The notes: generated from the letters alone by a model not told the origin. A stretch of DNA of 64,000 bases from Pedobacter panaciterrae (GCF_001636695.1 NZ_LGEL01000018.1:1-64000); one strand, 5' to 3'. Shown: positions 8,254-16,804, counted from the first letter of the stretch. Translations and numbers: made by a program.

Positions 8254-10323
8254 TCAATAGGATATCGACTGATCCTGATCTGTACCTGTTCCTTTCGTCC
8301 TATTTCTTTCCATCTTTTTCTGTTCCAATTCCGCCTTCCTCTTCTTCTTCAACTGTTTGTCTCTTCGACCCGTCAACTTTTGTTTTTCTTTCAGCTTCAG
8401 CATTTCCATTTCCACCAGGTTCTTAATATCCTTTTTGATCTTGTTATAATTTTCCTGTACTTCTTCCGCAGTTACCTTGCGCGGTTTGGGAATAGGTTGA
8501 TACCCCTCTTCCTCCCTGGCAATCGCATCATGGTCGTTCACGATCTCCGCATGAAACATTTTCAGCTCGATCTTCTGATCAGGATTATCTGCTACCATTC
8601 CGACAAATTCTCCCGAAGACAAAGCAGAAATCTTTGCCGCTGGGATTGCGAAATCCAACTGACTGGATTTGGAAACCGACACTTCCGAACTGTTGACACT
8701 CAAAGACTCCCGGTCCTGCATGATTTTTCCAAAATTATTCGATAGTGTTTTTGCTGTATCACCGGACACCTGCCCGCTAATTAGATTGCCCACAATGCCA
8801 GTGATCACATCCGCTTGCTCCGAACCGTAATCCTTCGTCAGCTGGCTAAAATCCTGAACCGCCAATGTCGTAGATACCTTATTGCTCCTGGCCGTAGCGA
8901 TCAGGCTGTCCATATTGTTCAAAAAAATAGTCGGGAACTCATCAAAAATCAAACTGCTTTTCAACTGGCCTTTCCTGTTCACCAGTTTCACCATCCTGGA
9001 AATGTACAATGATAAAACTGCACCATAAGTTTGCAGCTTCTGCGGATTATTCCCTACGCAAATGATCTTCGGCTCTTGGGGATTGTTAATGTCCAAAGTA
9101 AAATCATTACCCGTTAAGACATAGTAAAGCGTCGGGGAAGCCAGTCTTGCCAACCCGATTTTAGCGGAAGCGATCTGCCCCTCCAGTTGCGGTGCCGCCT
9201 TGCGGAGCAGTGCCGAAACGAATGGGCTGATCAGGGCCTCAATTTCCTTCTGTTCCTGCAAGACTGCAAACAATCTTTCATAATCCACCTGGATCAGCTC
9301 AATAACATGCGGCAGTGTACAATACCGGCCATCTTCATACCTGCGCAAATACCAGATCACTGCCGTGACAAAATTCACCGCGCTTTCCACAAAAAAATCT
9401 CCCTGCTTTTTGATCCACTCCCGGTTTAGTCCTAACATGATCGTTCGGGCAGATTCGGCCGCATCGGTAATGTCTTCCATACTCCCCGGATCTAAGGGAT
9501 TAGCCCGGTGATAAATCTCATCCAAACAGATCACAAAGAATTTGGGTTTCACTTTGTAGTTCCTGTAATACTTCAGTAGCTTGTTGTACGTCAGTTTAGA
9601 TAGATCGTCGAACTTGAAATCATACAGGAATATGCTGAATCCCTTGCGGATGTGCTGGTCAATAATGTGCCGCACCACAAAATAAGATTTACCAGCGCCA
9701 GGAGTACCTGCGATCAGCATCCCCCTGAAAGGATTGATGACATTGATCCAGCTCTCCCTGATTTTACCTTTATAATTGTACCGAGCCGGCAGGTTTATCG
9801 AATACTCGTTTTCCAGCAGCCGCTCTTCCTGAGGGAAAGTTTCATTGTTACGATTAAAAATATCCTTATTCAGGTTTAACCGGATCAGCCTTGACAGCCG
9901 TGTACCACCTGCCAGAATAAGCAGGTAGCCGATAGCTGTAAATCCAATATACAGGGTAGCAATTATACCAGGCGCGCCATTCAGGTAAAACATCAAAAAT
10001 GATAGCCCGTATATCCCTAGACCACAGGACAGGTAAGCAACTATAGTTTTCGATTTTGCCTTTTCATCCTTTTTGCCACTCGCACCTACCAGAGAGATGA
10101 GCAAGCAAACCAGCGCCGCCAGTTTTGCTTTAAACATGCCTGGAAACACACCCAAATGAGCAATGTTTTTTAATAAACGATCCGTGATCTGACTCGTTAA
10201 TCCCCATGCTACAAATGCCTGGTAACAGCAGAGGTATAGGTGTATCGTCAGTATCGCAATACTGATCATTCTCGTCATATCCAGTATTTTTCTTAGTCCT
10301 TGTTTGTCCTCTCCGGTATCCAT
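8254..10323 (-). CDS. mobC: MobC-type conjugative coupling protein (TraG/VirD4 family ATPase)
   Basis: Type IV coupling protein that brings the relaxase-DNA complex to a type IV secretion channel. The 689-residue protein has several N-terminal membrane segments (about 20-45, 65-80, 92-115, 118-140), then a cytoplasmic ATPase with Walker A GTPGAGKS (206-213), Walker B-like SSLIFDEFPTIF near 460, and a TraM-recognition type region (VSTTLAVQDFSQL). The C-terminus is very rich in Lys/Arg/Glu. It is the last gene of the leftward mobA-mobB-mobC operon, 10 bases after mobB. No mating-channel genes are in the window, so the element is probably mobilized in trans. Confidence 0.93.
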   Translation of the reverse strand: MDTGEDKQGLRKILDMTRMISIAILTIHLYLCCYQAFVAWGLTSQITDRLLKNIAHLGVFPGMFKAKLAALVCLLISLVGASGKKDEKAKSKTIVAYLSCGLGIYGLSFLMFYLNGAPGIIATLYIGFTAIGYLLILAGGTRLSRLIRLNLNKDIFNRNNETFPQEERLLENEYSINLPARYNYKGKIRESWINVINPFRGMLIAGTPGAGKSYFVVRHIIDQHIRKGFSIFLYDFKFDDLSKLTYNKLLKYYRNYKVKPKFFVICLDEIYHRANPLDPGSMEDITDAAESARTIMLGLNREWIKKQGDFFVESAVNFVTAVIWYLRRYEDGRYCTLPHVIELIQVDYERLFAVLQEQKEIEALISPFVSALLRKAAPQLEGQIASAKIGLARLASPTLYYVLTGNDFTLDINNPQEPKIICVGNNPQKLQTYGAVLSLYISRMVKLVNRKGQLKSSLIFDEFPTIFLNNMDSLIATARSNKVSTTLAVQDFSQLTKDYGSEQADVITGIVGNLISGQVSGDTAKTLSNNFGKIMQDRESLSVNSSEVSVSKSSQLDFAIPAAKISALSSGEFVGMVADNPDQKIELKMFHAEIVNDHDAIAREEEGYQPIPKPRKVTAEEVQENYNKIKKDIKNLVEMEMLKLKEKQKLTGRRDKQLKKKRKAELEQKKMERNRTKGTGTDQDQSISY

Positions 10324-10333
10324 AGCCTATGTT

Positions 10334-11611
10334 TTATAAACTGAGTTCATTGATAATGATTTGTTTTTTCTTCCTTTTTTTCCTGCGTTTCGGGATTTTG
10401 ATGCCCCCCTCTGGAGAGGTTTTTGCCAATGCCAGGTCAATTAGCTTCGGAGTTTTAGAAATAGTGAATAAAGATGCTCTCAGTCTGTGTTTGGCCTGCT
10501 TAGGTGTTTTACCAGTCTTCAGTTCGGTTCTGTGTTCCTGTTTTACACTAATGTCTTTCGCTGTAAATTTGCCGGCAATTGCCTTTGCACTATACGCCTT
10601 ACCCAGGTCGCTGCCATTAAATACCACTTTGTTTCTATGGTCTACGTAAGTGATCCCGAAGATTAGACCTGCTGCATTCTCTCTGTAGCTGATCTCGATG
10701 CCCTGCTTTTTAGCCCCTGCTTCAAACTCAGCCTTACTAAGGTTAATTCTATTTTCCAGTATCCGGTCAATCCGCTTCTTTAGGTCATCATTAAAATCTT
10801 TACGCTTTTCAACATTGGTTTCAAATTTCTTTTCCAGATTTCGTAAAGTTGGTTTGCTGTAAAAGGAACTGGACTTAATTGGTACACCAACCTGATTACC
10901 CTTTTTATCCAGCAGAGAAAACATCAACCCTTTCTTTTCAAACATCGCAGTGTGCTCTGCACCACGGAAAGCTACCACATTAAAGCATTTGAGCACGGCA
11001 TTATATTCTGCCAGCGAAGTAAACTTATAATCCCTGGTAACGGCCGTTATCACATTGCTGATTGCCCTTTTAGTTGGCAGCGCTCCATATTGCGCCTTCT
11101 CCAGATCAGCGGGTTTGATGCCTGCCTCCTGTTTAGCTTGTTTACTCTCTGCTTTTACCAGTCCATATTCGATTTCAACTTCCTTCCTCGCCGGTTCAGA
11201 CAATTTCTTTCCGATATCATGCAAGTCGATCCGCTCGCCACTAGTAGTGATATTGGTGGTCGTGATGTGCAAGTGCTGATGTGCTGCATCGTCATGGCGG
11301 TAGACCAAAAAAGGCTGATCTCCAAAACCGATCTTTTCCATATAACTGTTTGCAATCTGCTGTAATTTTAAATTATCCAGTTTTTCACTGCTGTGAAAAT
11401 TCAAAGAAATATGAACCGCATTGGTTTTGACATTAGGCTTCAATTCTGTCAGATGCCGGAATCTTTGCAGTTTCTGATTAAAATTCAGTTTGTCAATGTC
11501 CCCGGCGAAGCTACTAGACATTATTAATTTCGCTTCGCCTGCCCCTACCTTATGCTCATTGTAATGCAACATACCCCTAATGCTTCTACCCGTCGTTATT
11601 TTTGCAACCAT
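10334..11611 (-). CDS. mobB: MobB relaxase/mobilization nuclease
   Basis: Relaxase of the MobA/VirD2-like family that nicks oriT and stays bound to the transferred strand. The N-terminal relaxase domain shows the start MVAKITTGRSIRGMLHYNEH, with a candidate catalytic Tyr17, and the metal-binding histidine motif RHDDAAHQHLHI (His106, 111, 113, 115). The second half (about 180-425) is a lysine-rich helical tail of the kind that contacts the coupling protein. Length 425 fits Bacteroidota MobB. It overlaps mobA by 16 bases, so translation is probably coupled. Confidence 0.93.
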   Translation of the reverse strand: MVAKITTGRSIRGMLHYNEHKVGAGEAKLIMSSSFAGDIDKLNFNQKLQRFRHLTELKPNVKTNAVHISLNFHSSEKLDNLKLQQIANSYMEKIGFGDQPFLVYRHDDAAHQHLHITTTNITTSGERIDLHDIGKKLSEPARKEVEIEYGLVKAESKQAKQEAGIKPADLEKAQYGALPTKRAISNVITAVTRDYKFTSLAEYNAVLKCFNVVAFRGAEHTAMFEKKGLMFSLLDKKGNQVGVPIKSSSFYSKPTLRNLEKKFETNVEKRKDFNDDLKKRIDRILENRINLSKAEFEAGAKKQGIEISYRENAAGLIFGITYVDHRNKVVFNGSDLGKAYSAKAIAGKFTAKDISVKQEHRTELKTGKTPKQAKHRLRASLFTISKTPKLIDLALAKTSPEGGIKIPKRRKKRKKKQIIINELSL

Positions 11612-12003
11612 CGTTCCGCAAGCTGGGAAATGAGTATCAGCAAACGATCGACTTTCTCATCTACTTTTTTATACCGATCTGCCACTTTCAATACGTAAAA
11701 TGCCCGATGGCTTTCAACCTTATCCTGATTAAAAGAACGGGTAATCTGGTTGATGTTAATTCCGATGGCCTTAAGTTCTTTCCTGATCTGCGCCAGCTCT
11801 TCCATAATTGGGTTCAGCGTTACATCCTTATAAAAGCACTTGATAGATTTATTTGACAGGATCTTACGAGCAACTTCCCCAATGGTACCGCAGTCGCTTT
11901 CCTTTCGCTTGTTTTCCAAACGTTCAAATACGGCCCTGGTCACCCTGATAATGATCGGATGGGTCAATACCCGCTCCTGGTCTTTCGCTTTTTTCCTCGG
12001 CAT
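11596..12003 (-). CDS. mobA: MobA mobilization accessory protein
   Basis: Relaxosome accessory protein, 135 residues, of the type called MobA in Bacteroidota mobilizable elements (related to the MobC/BmgB family). An N-terminal basic part and IIRVTRAVFERLENKRKESDC fit a ribbon-helix-helix-like DNA-binding region; the rest is helical (EELAQIRKELKAIGININQI). It probably binds oriT and helps relaxase nicking. It is the first gene of the mob operon and lies next to a region full of inverted repeats (12070-12120), the expected place for oriT. Confidence 0.88.
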   Translation of the reverse strand: MPRKKAKDQERVLTHPIIIRVTRAVFERLENKRKESDCGTIGEVARKILSNKSIKCFYKDVTLNPIMEELAQIRKELKAIGININQITRSFNQDKVESHRAFYVLKVADRYKKVDEKVDRLLILISQLAERWLQK

Positions 12004-12069
12004 TTAGATGGTCTTTATCCACGTTCAGGATTTGCGAGTTCCGAAGCAAAGCCTCTGGCCTTAAGGACA

Positions 12070-12120
12070 GCAAGAGGTTTTCGTATACGAAAATACATCT
12101 TGCTTTGCACACGCGTGCAA
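12070..12120. repeat. Nested inverted repeats upstream of mobA, candidate oriT
   Basis: Three inverted repeats lie within 51 bases: GCAAGA (12070-12075) with TCTTGC (12098-12103), enclosing a perfect 16-bp palindrome TTTTCGTATACGAAAA (12078-12093), followed by TTGCAC (12105-12110) and GTGCAA (12115-12120) with a 4-base loop. Relaxosome binding sites and nic sites are usually found just upstream of the first mob gene, and mobA starts 66 bases away. The nic site itself is not identifiable by eye. Confidence 0.55.
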
Positions 12121-12188
12121 CAACAAAGCTACTTCAGAAAGTGCTTTTCTAAACGTTATGAGTACTTGAATAAAAGTTTATAGAAGAT

Positions 12189-12368
12189 TTAGAGAATGGT
12201 CAGATCAGTTCTGCTGTCTGATAACACCTGTCCTAATCGGATGCTACTACGCAGTTGCTGACGAAACCGGTTCCGCCCTATTTGTTTGACCTTCTTACAC
12301 TTCAAATGCGGCACAAAGTTGTACCGCTTTTCATTGTCTTTGAGGTATGGATTCTTGTAGTTGTTCAT
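12189..12368 (-). CDS. Possible small basic protein, 59 aa
   Basis: An open frame on the mob strand beginning at the ATG at 12368 (MNNYKNPYLKDNEKRYNFVP), with an in-frame upstream ATG at 12392. The product is strongly basic (many Lys/Arg) and without a membrane segment. It sits upstream of mobA and on its strand. No family recognised, and the frame may be chance; included because the stretch has no other gene and the composition is protein-like. Confidence 0.3.
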   Translation of the reverse strand: MNNYKNPYLKDNEKRYNFVPHLKCKKVKQIGRNRFRQQLRSSIRLGQVLSDSRTDLTIL

Positions 12369-12418
12369 AGCTGAATGTCTTAGTATCACCAAAAGTCATC
12401 AGAGTTAGAGACTAGAAA

Positions 12419-12430
12419 TCCCATATGGGA
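12419..12430. promoter_or_regulatory. Palindrome TCCCATATGGGA, possible operator
   Basis: A perfect 12-bp palindrome in the gap before the CoiA-like gene. A closely similar palindrome (CCCATGTGGG core) occurs at 18186-18205 in front of the HTH genes of the same element. Two similar palindromes placed before two divergent gene sets suggest a shared regulator site; no binding data. Confidence 0.35.
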
Positions 12431-12505
12431 AAGTTCGTTGATGACAATAGAGTCTATTGCAAATGAAATAGAACTGATTATATTTGATAAATCAACGATA
12501 AACCA

Positions 12506-13186
12506 ATGTCCGCAAACATTACTATTGCAAAACATTTCACAGACACTCCAATTCATATCGATCTGGCCGACAACGGGCAATCGTGTAACTGCACATGCTA
12601 CGATTGCGGCGAACCGCTACTGGCTGTGCAAGGAAAAAGTAAAAAAAATAGAGAATGGCATTTCAGACATCTGGTTGAGTCAAACTGTACTGGTGCCCAG
12701 GAATCCTCATTGCATAAATTAGCCAAGCACATTTTGCAGAATAGCACTAGTATGATCATTCCGAAATATGGAAGAATCAACTATACAAACTGTCTAACGG
12801 AGTGCAGATACCTTGAAAGAATACCGGATGTTCAAGCGACATTAGAAATTGGAGAAATGATCTGTTTTGAAATCTTTAACAAACATGCTGTTGACACCGC
12901 AAAGGCTATTTTTTACAAAAGCAACCAATGCAAAAGTTTGGAGATTGACCTGAAGAATTGTCCAACAGAGAAATACGAAGAAATCAAAAGTTTCCTACTG
13001 AATGAAGTGAATGGGAAGTGGGTGATTTTTTGGGAACAGCCGGAAGTAAATGCTAATGAAGTTATCATAAAAAATAACCAGCCGTTTTTAGATTGGAAAA
13101 TAGTTGCATTTATTTTATTCCTTGTCTTCCTACTCACCAAGGCTTTTTCTCGGTCCGAAACAAAGGAATATAACAACCAAAATTAA
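12506..13186 (+). CDS. CoiA-like zinc-finger/nuclease-like protein with C-terminal membrane anchor
   Basis: A 226-residue protein. Its N-terminus has a cysteine cluster CNCTCYDCG (Cys27, 29, 31, 34), then WHFRH (His52, His55), Cys61 and ESSLH (Glu66-His70), the pattern of the zinc-binding start of competence protein CoiA-like families. A later stretch, IPDVQATLEIGEMICFEIFNK, with Asp108 and Glu122, resembles the PD-(D/E)xK-type core of CoiA-like nucleases. A hydrophobic helix near residues 197-211 predicts a C-terminal membrane anchor, which is unusual for CoiA. It leads a rightward trio: the next gene starts 5 bases after its stop. Nuclease activity is inferred, not certain. Confidence 0.7.
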   Translation: MSANITIAKHFTDTPIHIDLADNGQSCNCTCYDCGEPLLAVQGKSKKNREWHFRHLVESNCTGAQESSLHKLAKHILQNSTSMIIPKYGRINYTNCLTECRYLERIPDVQATLEIGEMICFEIFNKHAVDTAKAIFYKSNQCKSLEIDLKNCPTEKYEEIKSFLLNEVNGKWVIFWEQPEVNANEVIIKNNQPFLDWKIVAFILFLVFLLTKAFSRSETKEYNNQN

Positions 13187-13191
13187 ATAAG

Positions 13192-13404
13192 ATGGACAGC
13201 ACAATGAAGAAAGCGACCCTTTCAGAGAATCTGAAGGATTTAGAAAAAGTAAACTTTAATCTTCTTAACGCTGTAAACACTGGCTTACCACCGGAAGTTT
13301 TTGCGGAATTGATTAGAGACTATAAAGATATCTTAGAGAACGTTAGACTGGCCTATAATGATGAATATCCAGGCATAATCAATGGAATTCAAAGTCTTCG
13401 TTGA
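13192..13404 (+). CDS. Small hypothetical protein, 70 aa, between CoiA-like and RES genes
   Basis: A 70-residue, acidic, probably all-helical protein (LSENLKDLEKVNFNLLNAV, then FAELIRDYKDILENVRLAY). It starts 5 bases after the CoiA-like gene and ends 58 bases before the RES gene, all on the same strand, so they are probably co-transcribed. No family recognised. Its size and place would suit an antitoxin or adaptor for the RES protein, but no DNA-binding motif is visible; this is a guess from context. Confidence 0.6.
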   Translation: MDSTMKKATLSENLKDLEKVNFNLLNAVNTGLPPEVFAELIRDYKDILENVRLAYNDEYPGIINGIQSLR

Positions 13405-13462
13405 ACCGAAGGTAGGACATATCATTTCTTCTTTCAAATAAAAAAATATCAGACCCGAACTA

Positions 13463-14404
13463 ATGACAGCGGATCAAGACTTCACCAATAAAGACGTTTA
13501 TAATTTTAAAACAGTCCTCACCTTTATTAAAAGACTATCTTCAAATGGGATAAATGCTAGCAATGCCGAAATGATTACTAAATTGCTTGACGGTGTAATT
13601 GATTTTCAAAGCTATCTATATCATGAGCAGGAATTCCCTAAAATACATAGGCTCACAATTAACAAAAAAATATTAGGATCAAATAAGAGGATTACAGACA
13701 TCCGGCAATTAAAATATCCTCCAAAGGAGTATGTTAAATCATTTGGACGCTGCAACCAACCCGGACAAAGCATGCTATATGCAAGCTATGGAATGCTCTC
13801 TATCTTAAGTGAGATGAAGCCTGAATTGGGAGACCTCATCACCATAAGTACATGGAAAAGCATTGAAAATGCAACTCTTACTTTCTGCCCAATCTTCAGA
13901 AACCAACCCCCCGATGGCACTATAAATGTAACGTCATATCAATACAACAAAGAGTTTAATCGTATCCTTAAAGACTTCCCCCCTAACAAAGCTGCAAAAG
14001 TTGATCTCTTAACTCAATTTATAGCAGATGCCTTCTCAAAACGATTCAGGCATAACTCAAATGACATGAATTATTTAATCAGTGCCTATTTCGCTGATAT
14101 AATGCTCAACAAATATCAGAACAATGCTGTCGAGGCAATTTTTTATCCTAGCGTACAGCAAAAACTCGCCTTTGAAAACTTAGCTATAAAGCCAGATGTG
14201 TTCGATGCAAAATATAAGTTAATCTCTGTTTCCGAAAACATAGTTGTAAAAACTCCGAGAGATGGAGACGGAGGACACTTTCAGGAAGGCATTAGTAAGT
14301 GTGAGGCTTTTAATTTTGAAACCAATGAAATATTATGGGACAACAAATACTACCAATCCAATGATAAAATGGACATGTATAGAAAAATGGGGTATGAGCT
14401 TTAA
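13463..14404 (+). CDS. RES-domain protein, possible NAD-degrading toxin
   Basis: A 313-residue protein whose middle and end match the RES family, named for conserved Arg, Glu and Ser. Visible motifs: FGRCNQPGQSMLYASY (Arg96), LSEMKPELGD (Glu117) and IFYPSVQQKLAFENLAI (Ser230). RES toxins of Xre-RES pairs have an ADP-ribosyltransferase-like fold and deplete NAD. This one is about twice the size of those toxins, with about 60 extra N-terminal residues and a C-terminal tail, and no Xre/MbcA-type antitoxin is adjacent. It is the last gene of the rightward cargo trio and its stop overlaps the convergent neighbour by 4 bases. Confidence 0.78.
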   Translation: MTADQDFTNKDVYNFKTVLTFIKRLSSNGINASNAEMITKLLDGVIDFQSYLYHEQEFPKIHRLTINKKILGSNKRITDIRQLKYPPKEYVKSFGRCNQPGQSMLYASYGMLSILSEMKPELGDLITISTWKSIENATLTFCPIFRNQPPDGTINVTSYQYNKEFNRILKDFPPNKAAKVDLLTQFIADAFSKRFRHNSNDMNYLISAYFADIMLNKYQNNAVEAIFYPSVQQKLAFENLAIKPDVFDAKYKLISVSENIVVKTPRDGDGGHFQEGISKCEAFNFETNEILWDNKYYQSNDKMDMYRKMGYEL

Positions 14405-15108
14405 TTTTTACTTGTAGCATTTTTATAATTCAGAACCTGCTCTTTAGTCAGCGCGCGGAACATTAGCCGCTTGTTATAGAAGTGAATGGAATCCATTCTA
14501 AGGTATTCTGACTTTGTAATCCGTTCCGTACCAATACTCAGTTTGTAATAATCCTCATGTGGTTTGTCGAAGATATCATCATAAGTTATCTTGACATAGG
14601 TGTCTACATCTAAAATTCCTTGGGCTCTTAGCTCTTCATGAAGCTTATATTCTAATGCTCCGTTATGATCATTATCGACGGTATATATCGGCCCCTCGGT
14701 ATCCATACTATGAATTCTTCTCCATGCCAAATAGCCATAGACCGGTATCCTTATTAAATCTCGGGACTCGTAATCACTATATTTGGAATAAGTCACAAAT
14801 GTCAAGTCCGTCATTGCGAAATCAGAAAATTTTCCGCCTTTATTTACTACAGTCCAAGTACTCAGATCATAGTTACCCGTCTGGGGATCCTTATTTTGCT
14901 GCATCCATAGCTCCCACTGCGGTAAATTTTCCTGTTCCATAATCAATGTTTGTCTTTCTGCAATTTTATTAGCTTGCATAGAAACAGTGATCGCCATCCA
15001 GGATAACAGACCCGCAACTATAACTTCAAAAAAAATCTTGTTGTCATTTAGAACTTTCCTAAATCCAACGAAAAAACTTCTGAAAGAAAATGATGAGCGT
15101 CTAGCCAT
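14401..15108 (-). CDS. Membrane-anchored hypothetical protein, 235 aa
   Basis: Function unknown. A short basic N-terminus is followed by one hydrophobic helix at about residues 27-45 (FFEVIVAGLLSWMAITVSM), then a short amphipathic helix (NKIAERQTLIMEQENLP) and a soluble beta-rich domain of about 180 residues. There are no recognisable catalytic motifs. It is the distal gene of the leftward cargo set, 62 bases from the next gene, and converges on the RES gene with a 4-base overlap. Its gene is preceded by an 8-C tract (15152-15159). Confidence 0.75.
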   Translation of the reverse strand: MARRSSFSFRSFFVGFRKVLNDNKIFFEVIVAGLLSWMAITVSMQANKIAERQTLIMEQENLPQWELWMQQNKDPQTGNYDLSTWTVVNKGGKFSDFAMTDLTFVTYSKYSDYESRDLIRIPVYGYLAWRRIHSMDTEGPIYTVDNDHNGALEYKLHEELRAQGILDVDTYVKITYDDIFDKPHEDYYKLSIGTERITKSEYLRMDSIHFYNKRLMFRALTKEQVLNYKNATSKN

Positions 15109-15170
15109 ATTCCTTGTTGATATTAGAAAACTAATAATTCAATTTGATGTGCCCCCCCCTTTATTGCCAA

Positions 15171-15992
15171 CTATACCCATGGTCCCTGGTTTCTAGTGCC
15201 ATATTCATTTGGACCAAATTCTTCCCTATATTGAAGTTCATTATGGATGTGCGTTAAATCAGCAACAGGAATATCGGTCAGTCCCATCACTGAAATATAT
15301 GTATTTCCTAGAGGTGTAATTTGGATAGTCGCTGGGATCAGATCATGCCTGGTAAATATAGCTGCTGAATTTTGAACGACACCTAAGTAAGCAAGATCAC
15401 AAATGTCCTGAAGAATCATTTCCAATTCAATCAGCCATACAGCCTCCTTGTACAACGCATAAGGGTCTTTCATAGTCGTTCCATGATCGAACTCATGGAG
15501 CCGACCAAAATATGCTATAATACATAATCGTCTGTATGTAAAAGATTCTGCTATTGACAATATCTGATTGGCTAACTCCGCACTAATCAGAACATCAAAA
15601 ATAGTTTGTTCGAATATTTTTGAAATGTACGGAATTTTCTTTTCTTGATACTGGTCTTTACATTTTAGTAAAATACCTTCAAACAATTCCTCCGCTGAAC
15701 TCCTCTCAACACTATTATCGAAAAAATCGTCAGTCCTTATCGACATACCGCTTTCAAGTTTATGCTGGGTACCCGTCAATGCATAAGCCGCTGACGCTGC
15801 AACCCGCATCTCTTGTCGATTGGATAATTGTCGGTTAATTACTTCTTTGATACCTATTACGAAAGCCGCACCCAAAGTCCCTCCTAGTACTGCGCCAGCT
15901 GGACCACCGATCAACCCGATAGCACCACCTACAGCCCCACCAGCGATTTCAGAGCCTTTGCTTAAATAATTCTTTAATTCTTCTTTATCCAT
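15171..15992 (-). CDS. Glycine-zipper protein of unknown function, 273 aa
   Basis: No family recognised. Residues 16-46 are an alternating glycine/alanine-rich hydrophobic stretch (IAGGAVGGAIGLIGGPAG and on), a glycine-zipper pattern found in membrane-inserting or pore-forming proteins. The remaining roughly 225 residues look soluble and mostly helical, with no clear active site. It belongs to the leftward cargo group with the HEPN gene upstream (124 bases) and a membrane protein downstream (62 bases). A zipper effector next to a HEPN protein would suit an abortive-infection role, but this is inference from context only. Confidence 0.72.
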   Translation of the reverse strand: MDKEELKNYLSKGSEIAGGAVGGAIGLIGGPAGAVLGGTLGAAFVIGIKEVINRQLSNRQEMRVAASAAYALTGTQHKLESGMSIRTDDFFDNSVERSSAEELFEGILLKCKDQYQEKKIPYISKIFEQTIFDVLISAELANQILSIAESFTYRRLCIIAYFGRLHEFDHGTTMKDPYALYKEAVWLIELEMILQDICDLAYLGVVQNSAAIFTRHDLIPATIQITPLGNTYISVMGLTDIPVADLTHIHNELQYREEFGPNEYGTRNQGPWV

Positions 15993-16116
15993 TTTTAATA
16001 TAATAAATTAAGGCCGGTCAATTAGATAATGGAACACAAATAAAACAGGAATCAGTTTAAATAAACAATCGACTTTAAGAATTTGCAAATTCTTAAACGA
16101 TAGCCATTCGACGCTT

Positions 16117-16728
16117 TTAGGACGAATAAGATCTTATAAATAAATTCACTCCCTCAAGCATTAATTGTATTCTTTTTCTATCACTAACCTTATCCCAATG
16201 TCCATGAGCTGCATCATTTCTCATCCCCGCCCATGAAGTAATCTCTTTGACATCTTGTTTGTTGATTAGATCTTGTTCTCTTAGCGTTTGCATATAACCA
16301 TCTATGGTTGGTTGACGGGGAACTAATTGCTGGTCTTCACACCACCCCCTTAGAAACTCTTCTAACGATGCCCCAATGAGAACAGCAGCTGCCGCTGGAT
16401 GGACTTTGGAGTTTGCAAGTAAATCATCTGCCTGCCCCATGTAATCAGACACTGTCTCAATTTGTATTTTCCTCTCCGGAGAGAGTGTTGAAGACAATCC
16501 CTTGTCCAAGTATCGCACGTATCCATCTAAAATTCGCTTTACACCGTCAAAACGTTCCTGGCGACTTATATATCTTGCAGTATTTAATGCTTTTAGGAAG
16601 CTATTATTTTTACCACCGTATACCCGTAAAAATTCGCACGCTTCCGCATGAAGTGCTTGAGAGTCTTCCAGGTCATTGGTTGAATTTATTATGGCTATTG
16701 CAGTCCTAATAAGTTCGTGATTGGTCAT
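16117..16728 (-). CDS. HEPN-domain protein, predicted RNase
   Basis: A 203-residue protein whose second half is a HEPN-like helical domain: AAAAVLIGASLEEFLRGWC, then ITSWAGMRNDAAHGHWDKV, with the Rx4H signature Arg170-His175, the catalytic motif of HEPN ribonucleases. The N-terminal 100 residues are helical and unrecognised. HEPN proteins act as toxins or RNase effectors in defence and toxin-antitoxin systems. No MNT nucleotidyltransferase partner is next to it; its same-strand neighbours are the glycine-zipper protein downstream and a RadC-like protein upstream. Confidence 0.75.
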   Translation of the reverse strand: MTNHELIRTAIAIINSTNDLEDSQALHAEACEFLRVYGGKNNSFLKALNTARYISRQERFDGVKRILDGYVRYLDKGLSSTLSPERKIQIETVSDYMGQADDLLANSKVHPAAAAVLIGASLEEFLRGWCEDQQLVPRQPTIDGYMQTLREQDLINKQDVKEITSWAGMRNDAAHGHWDKVSDRKRIQLMLEGVNLFIRSYSS

Positions 16729-16804
16729 AAGCGTTAATAATATTTTTAGATAATCAAGGTAAGATTTAATTTGAAATTAATGAAATACAACACCATGCTG
16801 AGTA

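Noticed and set aside
12438-12722. Plus-strand 94-codon frame at the CoiA-like gene start
   Set aside because: Overlaps the CoiA-like gene in another frame; the latter has the cysteine/histidine pattern.
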